In this document: piece after piece, positions 15,993 to 23,440 of the stretch
Layout: each line of letters begins with the position of its first letter
Numbering within the stretch: the stretch's first letter is position 1
Assembly: GCA_018710785.1 (NCBI GenBank)
Contig: DVJD01000010.1
Location: 1 to 36,215, forward strand
Direction of reading: 5' to 3'
DNA length: 36,215 nt
Source of the DNA: Candidatus Fimimorpha excrementavium
GTDB lineage: Bacteria; Bacillota; Clostridia; Lachnospirales; Lachnospiraceae
Notes under the pieces: generated by a model
Told to the model about the DNA's origin: nothing
The model's input: the letters and a program-made list of their open reading frames with translations, nothing else
Databases searched by the model: none
Made by a program: the position numbers and the translations under genes

Positions 15993-16258
15993 TACTGTAA
16001 ATTCAAGCTTTCCCTTTTCGCATTCTCAATTCTACCACATTCCTGGCAAAAAATCCAGTTAATCATCGATTTTAAATAAAATAAATCTACTGAAAACCCC
16101 CTTTATTTTCAACGATTCCTTATAATAATAAAATTCAGAGGCAGATCGACCGGATTTTTGCCGCTTTTTTTGCCGTTTCAGCCGCTTTTAAGAGGGCAGT
16201 AGGATCAAAAAACCTTCCAATTCCTTTGAAATACGAGGTTTTCGATTGACCGGGTTTT
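15993..16258 (-). promoter_or_regulatory. CRISPR leader 3
   Basis: The most diverged of the three leaders, but it keeps the order and spacing: motifs GATCGACCGG (16144-16153) and GATTGACCGG (16244-16253), 100 bp apart and 152 bp from the repeat. Similarity ends near 16258, where GTGAAAAAGC begins unrelated sequence. Confidence 0.8.
16029..16057 (-). promoter_or_regulatory. Predicted array 3 promoter in the leader
   Basis: Minus-strand TGGATT (plus 16052-16057), 17 bases, TAGAAT (plus 16029-16034), with the TGTGG extension kept. It may also drive RT-cas1 by readthrough of the one-spacer array. Confidence 0.55.
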
Positions 16259-16399
16259 TAGTGAAAAAGCAAACGTCACTTTTTTCTTCCGAAAGGAATC
16301 TGGGGCGGCGAAGAGATTTATAGTAACATATTCTTGTAAAGAAAAAATGTTCAGCAGTTGGATATAGAATCCAATCGCTTATCCGAGGAGGGATTTGCC

Positions 16400-16780
16400 A
16401 TGAGATACCAGATCGACAATGCCGCTAAGAGAAAGAACAAAGAAAATGCAAGGGAATATATCCTTTACATGATTCTTTCCAGCTATTTTGCAAAAACAGA
16501 ATGCAAAAATAAGATGCTGGAGCAAAAGCTGTATCTGTATTACCAGGAACTTCCGGCCAGCCAGCAGATGGAAGAAGAGGCCAACGTGATCCGTCTATTG
16601 GAGGAACACTACAGAGGCGCCTTGGAGGACTGGGCCGATCTGAAAGCAGCCGTGCATATCCTTACAGAAGAGGACAGGCATGTGATTCTCTGCCAAACCG
16701 GCTTTCAGGATATCTATGCGTCCACATCCCATGGAAGGTATATCCTGGACATACGGGATCATAGAGGAGAAAACGAGTGA
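16400..16780 (+). CDS. Hypothetical protein in the CRISPR locus (126 aa)
   Basis: The ATG at 16400 is chosen because GAGGAGGGA lies just upstream; an earlier in-frame ATG at 16358 has no ribosome binding site. The product MRYQIDNAAKRKNKENAREY is helical and charged, with YILYMILSSYFAK and EQKLYLYYQELPAS, ending in ILTEEDRHVILCQTG and RYILDIRDHRGENE. I recognise no family, signal peptide or membrane segment. It is convergent with cas6, with a 13-bp perfect hairpin between them. It could be a locus-specific accessory protein; function unknown. Confidence 0.7.
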   Translation: MRYQIDNAAKRKNKENAREYILYMILSSYFAKTECKNKMLEQKLYLYYQELPASQQMEEEANVIRLLEEHYRGALEDWADLKAAVHILTEEDRHVILCQTGFQDIYASTSHGRYILDIRDHRGENE

Positions 16781-16795
16781 GGATTCAGAAGCTGA

Positions 16796-16836
16796 CCGTA
16801 CCGCGGATTGGGTATCCGAATTGATCCGCGGTACGG
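16796..16836. terminator. Hairpin between convergent genes
   Basis: A perfect 13-bp stem, CCGTACCGCGGAT (16796-16808) with ATCCGCGGTACGG (16824-16836), lies exactly between the stop of the plus-strand gene and the stop of cas6. No U-run is present on either side, but the place suggests a two-way transcription barrier. Confidence 0.6.
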
Positions 16837-16853
16837 ATACGGGGAAAGAAGTC

Positions 16854-17603
16854 TCAGACAAGCTCTTTTTTCTGAAGTACAAACCCCAGTCCGATGCTGT
16901 TTCGGGCACCGATTCCGCCGAGCAGGGCGAGACGTATCAATTCCGGAGATCCTTTTATGGAAAAAATACCATTCCACCCCTTGATGATAAAGCGGTTATA
17001 GGTGAGGACAGATTCACGGCATGGGACGGAAGCGTGGGGGGAGATTTTAAAGTCGTCCTCTCTGGGAAGCGTCCCGTGGTAAGCCTGATACTTTTTCAGC
17101 AGATTTTCCCGGATCAGGCGGCTGAAGTCGGATTCGTAGGGACTGAAATAATAGGTCTTCTGACGATGGTCTTCCGGGCGGATCAGGGTGGAGTGGATGC
17201 TGATCGGTGACAGTGTTTTCACAAGACAATCGCCATAGACTTCCGGTATCCATTCGCAGTTGGTCAATGGGCAAAACTGCTGTCCAAAGCGGATCGGCGT
17301 CTGCTGCTCTATGGTTTTCAGTACATATGCATGGGACTCGTCGGAGTAAAAGGACAGGTAGATTTGAATCTCATCGCAGAAAGTTATTTTTCTTGTCCGG
17401 GTATCCCGCGAATACGTCCCGTAAATGTTGGAAAAAGAAAACAATTTGTAGGTTCGTTTCTGGATATCATATCCGCCGTCGTGCAGAAATTCGGAAAAAT
17501 CCTCATCGCCGATCCAGTGGAGAAGGGCGGCCTGCAGAATTTTATTATATTGAAAAGGCAGGGATAACGGCTCGTGCAGCTGAAAGGTAAGACGATATTT
17601 CAT
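16854..17603 (-). CDS. cas6: Cas6 crRNA-processing endoribonuclease
   Basis: A 249-residue protein with the Cas6 hallmark glycine-rich loop near the C terminus, GGIGARNSIGLGFV (G230-x-G232 and G238-x-G240), after a RAMP-type ferredoxin-like fold starting MKYRLTFQLHEPLSLPF. Cas6 cuts the repeat RNA to leave the 8-base 5' handle. H29 (LLHW) is a candidate for the N-terminal catalytic His seen in many Cas6 proteins, but I cannot place it structurally. It is encoded alone on the minus strand, downstream of the metalloprotease gene, with a hairpin (17739-17774) between them, so it may have its own promoter in 17604-17738. It is separate from RT-Cas1, unlike Cas6-RT-Cas1 fusions. Confidence 0.93.
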   Translation of the reverse strand: MKYRLTFQLHEPLSLPFQYNKILQAALLHWIGDEDFSEFLHDGGYDIQKRTYKLFSFSNIYGTYSRDTRTRKITFCDEIQIYLSFYSDESHAYVLKTIEQQTPIRFGQQFCPLTNCEWIPEVYGDCLVKTLSPISIHSTLIRPEDHRQKTYYFSPYESDFSRLIRENLLKKYQAYHGTLPREDDFKISPHASVPCRESVLTYNRFIIKGWNGIFSIKGSPELIRLALLGGIGARNSIGLGFVLQKKELV

Positions 17604-17738
17604 GGTATTGTTTTATTCCTCCTGTCATCAGTGAATGTCTCTGTGCAGCGAACAAAAGGCTCCATTTTTTCCATGGAATGATTCTTTGGATGGTATGGAC
17701 GCCATGTTTATGGAAAAAAGGATGTCTGGATGGGAACG

Positions 17739-17774
17739 ATACGCACGGGCAGGAAACAGGCTGTCCGTGCGTAT
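17739..17774 (-). terminator. Hairpin after the metalloprotease gene
   Basis: ATACGCACGG (17739-17748) pairs with CCGTGCGTAT (17765-17774), with a further CAG/CTG inside. On the minus strand it lies about 40 bases after the protease stop. No good U-run. It may separate the protease from cas6. Confidence 0.55.
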
Positions 17775-17813
17775 TTGACTGGAAACTATTTTATCACAGC
17801 AGAACAAGAAAGA

Positions 17814-18761
17814 TCAATCGAAATCTTCGGCGCGTTTTAATTCGAGCAGGATTTTGTATTTGACTTTTTCCTGAGTGGGATCGAAGTAAAAGAGGTCGAG
17901 CAGCTGGTTCAGACGTTTCCAGGAGCCTTTTCCCATGGTCTCTTCATAGTCGTGGATCACAATACTCAGGGAACCGACGATGACGTGGTAGAGGAGATAG
18001 CATCGGGGCCATACGGTTGTCTCGTCGTAGACAAGTTCATCGAAGGTTTTTTCCGGATGAGCTTCGCCGAAGGCGGACACGATGGTTTCCGTCAGGTCAT
18101 AGATGGCTCTCCTTTCCTGTCCGGTCTGACCGGAATACACACAGGAGAGCAATTCCTGTCTGGTATGGATTCCCTGATATGCCCGGCATAAAAGTTCGAC
18201 GGAAAAATAGTCGCAGAGCATCTCTTCCAGGGCGTCTCCATAAGCCTCTTCGCCCCGTATCTTTCGCCGGACTGAGGAGGCGGAAAAGGAATCGTCATCG
18301 GCGGAATATCCGCAGTAGAGAGCAGTTTCTATGGAGGAGAACAGGATGTGGCATAGCTCATGTCCGATTCCAAAACGGATACGGATCTCTTCGCGGTTCA
18401 GGAAAAGATGCGTGGGAGTAATCGGATCGCAGTCGTAGAAAGCCGGAGGGTCGCAGGACGGATCTTTTTCGTCCGTCATCGGAGGACAGGAAAGAGGGGG
18501 CGCAGCCGCCTGCGTACGGAGACCTTCCTGCCTGGAAGAAGCTAAAAGATCGCGGGACGCAGAGCTAGAAGACTCTTTTTGATGACGGTAAAACTGGAAA
18601 AAGTAAGCTTCTTTTAAATAAAAAGCCAGGATGGACTCCTCAGGGCTTTCCCAGATCAGGATTTTTGTCATGTCCAGCTTCTTTTCCAACAGAAAGCGAT
18701 TTTCCAGCATGTCCAGAAAAATGTGTCTGGTATCTTCGTATAATTCATATAAGTACGACAT
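17814..18761 (-). CDS. ImmA/IrrE-like zinc metalloprotease
   Basis: A 315-residue soluble protein with an HExxH zinc site, GHELCHIL (H134, E135, H138), and a downstream acidic helix, ALEEMLCDYFSVELL (179-190), that would supply the third zinc ligand, as in ImmA/IrrE (DUF955) proteases. Those enzymes cleave specific repressors or regulators, often to switch on mobile-element or stress genes. A Ser/Pro/Cys-rich segment (about 62-112) before the catalytic part looks like a disordered linker. GGAGGTTTCACC lies upstream of the ATG on the minus strand. No helix-turn-helix is seen, and no obvious repressor partner is encoded next to it. Its place beside cas6 suggests a CRISPR accessory role, by inference only. 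Confidence 0.75.
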   Translation of the reverse strand: MSYLYELYEDTRHIFLDMLENRFLLEKKLDMTKILIWESPEESILAFYLKEAYFFQFYRHQKESSSSASRDLLASSRQEGLRTQAAAPPLSCPPMTDEKDPSCDPPAFYDCDPITPTHLFLNREEIRIRFGIGHELCHILFSSIETALYCGYSADDDSFSASSVRRKIRGEEAYGDALEEMLCDYFSVELLCRAYQGIHTRQELLSCVYSGQTGQERRAIYDLTETIVSAFGEAHPEKTFDELVYDETTVWPRCYLLYHVIVGSLSIVIHDYEETMGKGSWKRLNQLLDLFYFDPTQEKVKYKILLELKRAEDFD

Positions 18762-18895
18762 GGTGAAACCTCCTTGTGTGAACCCGCGGGGCGTCAGGCG
18801 TCAGGAGCTAATCCGTTGGCCGACGCGGGAATTTGGGGATACAACGGGTGATAAGAGAATTATAGAAAACAGGGGGATAAAAAGAAACACTGTAT

Positions 18896-18960
18896 TCGGA
18901 AAAGAAAAGTGACGAAACGGGCCGTTTTTTGTATATGGAAAAGTCACTTTTTCTTTCCGA
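18896..18960. repeat. Inverted repeat in a divergent intergenic region
   Basis: TCGGAAAAGAAAAGTGAC (18896-18913) and GTCACTTTTTCTTTCCGA (18943-18960) are inverted copies with two mismatches, around a 29-base loop. The right arm recurs at 16275-16292 and 35919-35936. The whole region 18762-19133 lies between divergent genes and should hold both promoters; apart from this repeat I see no gene in it, and the in-frame extension of the 19134 gene upstream to 18909 does not look like protein. Confidence 0.65.
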
Positions 18961-19133
18961 TTACGCGCTCGTTTCGGAGAGCTGTTTTTGTTAGAATCAA
19001 GATAACTTCAAAAGAAGCATCCGAAAGATGCATGTATGCGTCGGATGCGGGACGGTACCGGCAGTCCGGAAGGGAAAAACGGAAAGACAGGCGAGGAGCC
19101 GGGAAAGGACGTCTGTCTGGAAAGGAGAAACGT

Positions 19134-19844
19134 ATGGGACAAAACAAAGAGAAGGAGTCCCTGTGGAAGGATGCGGATGTGGTTTATCTGGTTTCACAGG
19201 CCGCAGAAAATGAGCGTTTTGTAAGAGATATTGCCATAGAAGAACAGGAAATGATACCGGAAGCGTTTGAAGGAGAACAGCCCTATGTATATATGAAACT
19301 GAGATATGCGCCTGCGTATGAACCGTTTCGTGGAGTGAAAAGCCTGATCTTGACCGTCAGGCAGAAAACCGGTATGCGGGCGGCGTTTAAAGGAATCGTA
19401 GCGGCGGATGTATCCGAGTGGATTACCCATGAAAAAGAGGAGTACTTTACGATCTTCTTAAAGTTTCTGCACGATCACAGGAAGGGATGGAAGTTTTTGT
19501 TCACAGTCGGCCGGGCCGACCGGGGTCAGGTCAGAGGGCTGCTTATGGAGACGATGCGGTATCTGAAACCCAAGATAAAAGAAGTCTCCGGGATACCGGA
19601 CGACAGACTGCTGTTCGATTATATTGGCAGGCAGTTTCGAAGAATGCATAAAAGAGCGGAGAAAGACGCGGTCCGTTTTCTGGCGGACAAATTGGCAGGG
19701 CGGATGAAGCCAAGTTATGAGGTTACAGATCTCCTGACCGAGGATCTCTGCCGTTATGCCGGAAGGAAAAGGATTACAAAGGAAATGGCGCAGCAGTATT
19801 GGAACGATGAAGTATGGTCGGTCTATGCGGCGGGATATATGTGA
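19134..19844 (+). CDS. Hypothetical protein, partner of the VirD4-like ATPase
   Basis: A 236-residue soluble protein of unknown family. The ATG at 19134 is chosen for its AAAGGAGAAACGT ribosome binding site; the frame upstream is basic low-complexity and unlikely to be translated. Visible features are YLVSQAAENERFVRD, a mid part SLILTVRQKTGMRAAFKG with ITHEKEEYFTIFLKFLHDH, a basic helical stretch FRRMHKRAEKDAVRFLADKL, and a C terminus RKRITKEMAQQYWNDEVW that recalls the small helical lid end of AAA-type ATPases, though no P-loop is present. The ATPase gene starts 25 bases later, so the two form an operon. It may be an adaptor for that ATPase; this is a guess from position. Confidence 0.72.
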   Translation: MGQNKEKESLWKDADVVYLVSQAAENERFVRDIAIEEQEMIPEAFEGEQPYVYMKLRYAPAYEPFRGVKSLILTVRQKTGMRAAFKGIVAADVSEWITHEKEEYFTIFLKFLHDHRKGWKFLFTVGRADRGQVRGLLMETMRYLKPKIKEVSGIPDDRLLFDYIGRQFRRMHKRAEKDAVRFLADKLAGRMKPSYEVTDLLTEDLCRYAGRKRITKEMAQQYWNDEVWSVYAAGYM

Positions 19845-19869
19845 GAAAAACAGGAGAGAGGATGAGAGT

Positions 19870-21345
19870 GTGGAAGCATATCAATATGAAGGCGATTGGA
19901 GGCCATATGCATTTTTGGAAGAAAAAAGCGGATTTGCATCACTGGAAATGATCCAGAACCGGTATCTTTGCGCGGATATGAGCGGAAAACTGGAGTATGG
20001 AGGCATACCGATCTGGAGCGACGGAAAACATGTATGTTTGAATCCGGAGACGGTGATGACTCTGATCCTGGGAGGAACCGGTTCGGGAAAAAGCAGAAAT
20101 CTGATTGTACAGAATATTATACTCAATGCCCTTGCCGGAGAGAGTATGGTGATTATGGACATCAAGGGAGAATTTTCCACTGGAAGTCTGTCCGGCGTGG
20201 TGCGGGGGACTTTGGAGGAAAACGGGTATCAGTGTTTCTTTCTGGATTACCGTACGCTGGAGGCCGATGGATACAATTTTCTTGCGGTTCCTTATCAGAT
20301 GTATCGGAATGGAAAAAAGGAGGAGGCGGCGATTATGGTAAATCATGTGGTCAAAGCCCTTCGAAGCATCTATAAGGGGAGCGGCGGGGATCCCTTTTGG
20401 GATCTGACGGCGTCTAAATATCTGACGGCGGTGATCATGCTTCTTTTTGAATACTGCGGTAGGGAAGAACAGGTCAATATGCTGACGCTGGAAACGTTTA
20501 CGACAGAAAGAGGCTGCAGTTATATGAAAGAGATGGTGGAAGAGTACGGCGCTTCCGACAGCGTCATGGCGATGCTGGAATCCGTGGTATCGGAGCCGGA
20601 AAAGACGAGGATGTCCACGCTGGCGACGGTGAGTTCTTATCTGGAAGTGTTTCTAAGCAATGAAAAGCTCCTCCGCATGATGAGCAGCAGCACCTTTTCT
20701 GTCTGTGACTTGTTTCTGAAAAAAACGGCTCTTTTTATTATCGTGCCGGATGAAGTGGATACGTATGACCGAATTAACGGGATGGTGCTGCAGCAGATCA
20801 GCGCAGCGTTAGTTTCCGAGGCATACCAGTATGGCGGCGTTTTGCCCAGGAGGGTCAATTTTATCTGTGATGAGTTCTGCAATTACTATATTCCAAACAT
20901 GGGAAGAAACATATCTGCCCAGAGAAGCCGGAATATCCGGTGGACCCTGGTGTGTCAGGGGAAAAAACAATTGGAACAGGTATACGGAAGGGAAGCGGAT
21001 GTGATTTTTGCCAATTGCAAGAATATATATTTTCTTTCCAGTCCGGAGGAAGAGCTTTTGGAATATATCGCGCGAAAGGCGGGAACGACAAGAATCACGG
21101 AGGATGGGACCAGACAGCCGGTATTGACCGCAGATATGCTCCGATTGATGAAACGGAAGGATGGATACGCAGATGTCTGCTTTTTAGCGGAGGGTAAGGT
21201 GTTTGTGACAAAACTTCCCGATATTTCAAACTATACATGCGGGATGGAAAGGAATAAGACGTATACGATTCCCAAAAAAGAGAAAAAGAAACCGGAAATC
21301 TATCGACCCAGCCAGTTATTTCTGGATTACGAGCGGAGAGGATAG
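19870..21345 (+). CDS. VirD4/TraG-like coupling ATPase without membrane domain
   Basis: A 491-residue P-loop ATPase of the VirD4/TraG coupling-protein type. Walker A is GGTGSGKS (residues 68-75), followed by MVIMDIKGEF (a strand and Asp typical of the group), GGDPFWDLTASKYLTA (near 172-187) and Walker B FICDEFCNYYIPN (near 332-344). Coupling proteins bring DNA-protein substrates to a type IV secretion channel, but here the usual N-terminal transmembrane helices are absent and no mating-pair genes are nearby. The GTG at 19870 is favoured because AGGAGAGAGG lies just upstream and little sequence remains before the conserved part. It could be a relic of an integrative element or a soluble HerA-like motor used in defence. 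Confidence 0.85.
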   Translation: MEAYQYEGDWRPYAFLEEKSGFASLEMIQNRYLCADMSGKLEYGGIPIWSDGKHVCLNPETVMTLILGGTGSGKSRNLIVQNIILNALAGESMVIMDIKGEFSTGSLSGVVRGTLEENGYQCFFLDYRTLEADGYNFLAVPYQMYRNGKKEEAAIMVNHVVKALRSIYKGSGGDPFWDLTASKYLTAVIMLLFEYCGREEQVNMLTLETFTTERGCSYMKEMVEEYGASDSVMAMLESVVSEPEKTRMSTLATVSSYLEVFLSNEKLLRMMSSSTFSVCDLFLKKTALFIIVPDEVDTYDRINGMVLQQISAALVSEAYQYGGVLPRRVNFICDEFCNYYIPNMGRNISAQRSRNIRWTLVCQGKKQLEQVYGREADVIFANCKNIYFLSSPEEELLEYIARKAGTTRITEDGTRQPVLTADMLRLMKRKDGYADVCFLAEGKVFVTKLPDISNYTCGMERNKTYTIPKKEKKKPEIYRPSQLFLDYERRG

Positions 21346-21384
21346 GATACGTTGTTTATAATCAGTCTGAGAGAGGTGAGAAAA

Positions 21385-21435
21385 ATGTCGCGAAAAAACA
21401 AAAAGTCTGTCCACAAGTTGTGCCACATATTGTAA
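21385..21435 (+). CDS. Possible 16-codon peptide before the cas operon
   Basis: GAGAGGTGAG precedes an ATG that opens a short frame, MSRKNKKSVHKLCHIL, ending at 21435. It is too short to assign and overlaps the predicted cas10 promoter. It may be a chance frame or a gene remnant. The rest of 21346-21704 is very AT-rich to 21555 and then holds copy C of the shared upstream sequence; I see no other gene. Confidence 0.25.
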   Translation: MSRKNKKSVHKLCHIL

Positions 21436-21458
21436 AAAGAATGGATTTAGTGTAAAAT
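21430..21458 (+). promoter_or_regulatory. Predicted sigma-A promoter of the type III-D operon
   Basis: TTGTAA (21430-21435), a 17-base spacer and TAAAAT (21453-21458) give a good housekeeping promoter about 245 bases before cas10. The long AT-rich 5' region downstream contains short palindromes such as AGGAATATTCTCC. Confidence 0.55.
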
Positions 21459-21559
21459 ACACAATATATATTGGGAAAAATGATGGTATATTGAGCTAGA
21501 ATAGGAAAATATATATTCGATATGCACATTTCTCGAAAATATAGGAATATTCTCCAAAA

Positions 21560-21641
21560 GCAGAAGCACTGGTGAAGAAAGGTAAGAACAACGGGATTGG
21601 AAAAGCAGGATGGATTCGGTTTTACAAGTTTTGCAATTACC
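21560..21641 (+). promoter_or_regulatory. Shared upstream sequence, copy C (diverged)
   Basis: This keeps AGCAGAAGCACTGGTGAAG, GGTAAGAAC and the 3' end AAGTTTTGCAATTACC of copies A and B. It lies 63 bases before the cas10 start. The match is weaker than that between A and B but is in the same order and the same position relative to a gene. Confidence 0.45.
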
Positions 21642-21704
21642 CGGCTATCGGTTTGGTGAGAGGAAAACGGACAGGAAGAAAAAAACAGGAAAGAGAGGTT
21701 GACT

Positions 21705-23432
21705 ATGGAAGAGGGAAAACAGATTGCGATGTATGACGTGAGGGGGATACAGAATTACATCTTTCGCACGACCAAGGTAAAAGACGCCATGGGAGCCAGT
21801 CAGAGCGTGGAAGATCTTCTTTCAGACGCCATGCGCGAAGCGGTTCGGGTTTATAATCAAAAAAAGATAGAGGCAGGTCAGAAAGAAGAGATTTTGCCGG
21901 AGGAGTGCCTGGAATGGAAAAAAGACGGACGGGCAAAAGCATTTGACGAGCATTGGGAGAAGATGCAAGTTTTATTTATAGGGGGCGGAAATGCGTATGT
22001 GCTGTATGAGTCGAAAGCGCTTTATCAGGAAATCAACCGGACGATGTCAATGTATATTTTAAGCCGGACATATTCGTTACAGCTTGCGGCGGCATGCGTA
22101 CCGATGAAAGGCACATATTCAGAGGATTACCGGGCATTAAACGAGGAGATGGTCCGGGTAAAGGCCGATCAGATCATCAGTAAGCCGTTTGGCGCGCTTC
22201 CTGTCATGAAAACGGAGCTGGATACCGGATATCCGTTGGATGTACCGGAGAAAAAGGGAGAAGCCGTCCTCGCATCAGGCAGTATGGAAACCCAGCTAAA
22301 GCAGAAGAAAAAGAGGGAAAGAAAAGAGAACGAGGACGAGAAAATCTTTGACAATCTGGTACAGGAAAAGGGGGTCGACAGCACCCTGGCCGTCGTCCAT
22401 CTGGACGGCAACAATATGGGGCTGCGGATTCGGGCATACATCGAGGGCGTGGAGGATTATAAGACAGCAGTGGAGCGCATGCGCGAAATCTCCATCCAAA
22501 TCTCGGAGTCGTACCGCCAGACCTTTGATGACATGAAGAAGATGTTTGACGATAAGGCGTACCGTCTGAAACAGTTTCAGGGGAGGGAAAAACGGGCGTT
22601 TATCCGAAAGATTGTGGTGGCGGGGGATGATATTACATACGTATGCAACGGATGGATTGCACTGGCGACGGTGGAATATTTTGTGCGGAAGATTGAAGCG
22701 CGCAGCATGCTTGTCAAAGGGATGGAAAACGGCGGGGAAGGTTCTGACAAAGAAGCCTTTTACCGGTTCAGCGTGTGCGCCGGGATCGCCTATATGGGCA
22801 GTCATTTCCCCTTCTATGCCGCCTATGAGACGGCGGAGGCCTGCTGCGATATGGCAAAAAAGAGGGCAAAGGAAGAGGAAAATCTGGCCCGGCTCTCTGT
22901 GGATGACCGGGAAGAAACGCAGGTGGGAAGTTTTGTAGATTTTCAGATCTGCAAAAATATCTTTTCGCGCAATCTAAAACGAATCCGCCAAAAGGAATAT
23001 GTCACCTGGAAGGGAGAACATCTGTTAAGACGGCCGTATTTTGTGGAAACCAAAGACAATAAAGAACGTTTTTCAAACGCTGGAAGGAAATATTCTTTTC
23101 AGGGGATGAAGGATGCGGTCCGGTATTTTCAGCAGGAAGTTTCAGAGGAAGGCGCGGGAACGAAAGCGGGAATTCCGAGACGATTCGCGAAGGAAATCCG
23201 CAACGAGTATCCCAATGGATGTCACCAGACAGAAGCGCTGTCCGCGTTTTTGCAGTCCAGAGGATGGAAGCTGCCGGATGGTACGACAGACTTGTTTGAC
23301 GGTACGACGGCCAAATGGTATGACGCTCTGGAAATGATGGATCTGTATGTGGATTTGGATCACGATATTTTGGAAGCGGAGAACACGGAAGCGGGAGAGG
23401 CAGAAACGAAGGCCGTATGCGCGGCAGAATGA
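21705..23432 (+). CDS. cas10: Cas10 of a type III-D system, no HD domain
   Basis: A 575-residue large subunit. It begins with the palm signature IAMYDVRGIQNYIFRTTKVKDAMGASQ directly at the N terminus, so the HD nuclease domain of typical Cas10 is absent. Palm 1 has VHLDGNNMG (near 231) and palm 2 has VVAGDDITYV, where the usual GGDD reads AGDD (306-309). Both catalytic Asp residues remain, so cyclic oligoadenylate synthesis is plausible. The short length and lack of HD fit subtype III-D. ATG 21705 has AGAGAGG about 6 bases upstream. It is the first effector gene of the operon, and csx10 starts within 10 bases of its stop. Confidence 0.93.
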   Translation: MEEGKQIAMYDVRGIQNYIFRTTKVKDAMGASQSVEDLLSDAMREAVRVYNQKKIEAGQKEEILPEECLEWKKDGRAKAFDEHWEKMQVLFIGGGNAYVLYESKALYQEINRTMSMYILSRTYSLQLAAACVPMKGTYSEDYRALNEEMVRVKADQIISKPFGALPVMKTELDTGYPLDVPEKKGEAVLASGSMETQLKQKKKRERKENEDEKIFDNLVQEKGVDSTLAVVHLDGNNMGLRIRAYIEGVEDYKTAVERMREISIQISESYRQTFDDMKKMFDDKAYRLKQFQGREKRAFIRKIVVAGDDITYVCNGWIALATVEYFVRKIEARSMLVKGMENGGEGSDKEAFYRFSVCAGIAYMGSHFPFYAAYETAEACCDMAKKRAKEEENLARLSVDDREETQVGSFVDFQICKNIFSRNLKRIRQKEYVTWKGEHLLRRPYFVETKDNKERFSNAGRKYSFQGMKDAVRYFQQEVSEEGAGTKAGIPRRFAKEIRNEYPNGCHQTEALSAFLQSRGWKLPDGTTDLFDGTTAKWYDALEMMDLYVDLDHDILEAENTEAGEAETKAVCAAE

Positions 23433-23440
23433 GAGGAATT

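Noticed and set aside
18909-19133. Upstream extension of the 19134 gene
   Set aside because: The added 75 residues are basic low complexity, cover an inverted repeat and lack a ribosome binding site, whereas ATG 19134 has a strong one.
19870-21345. Evidence that the whole window is a conjugative element
   Set aside because: Only one coupling-protein-like gene is present; no relaxase, mating-pair, integrase or attachment-site sequence was seen.
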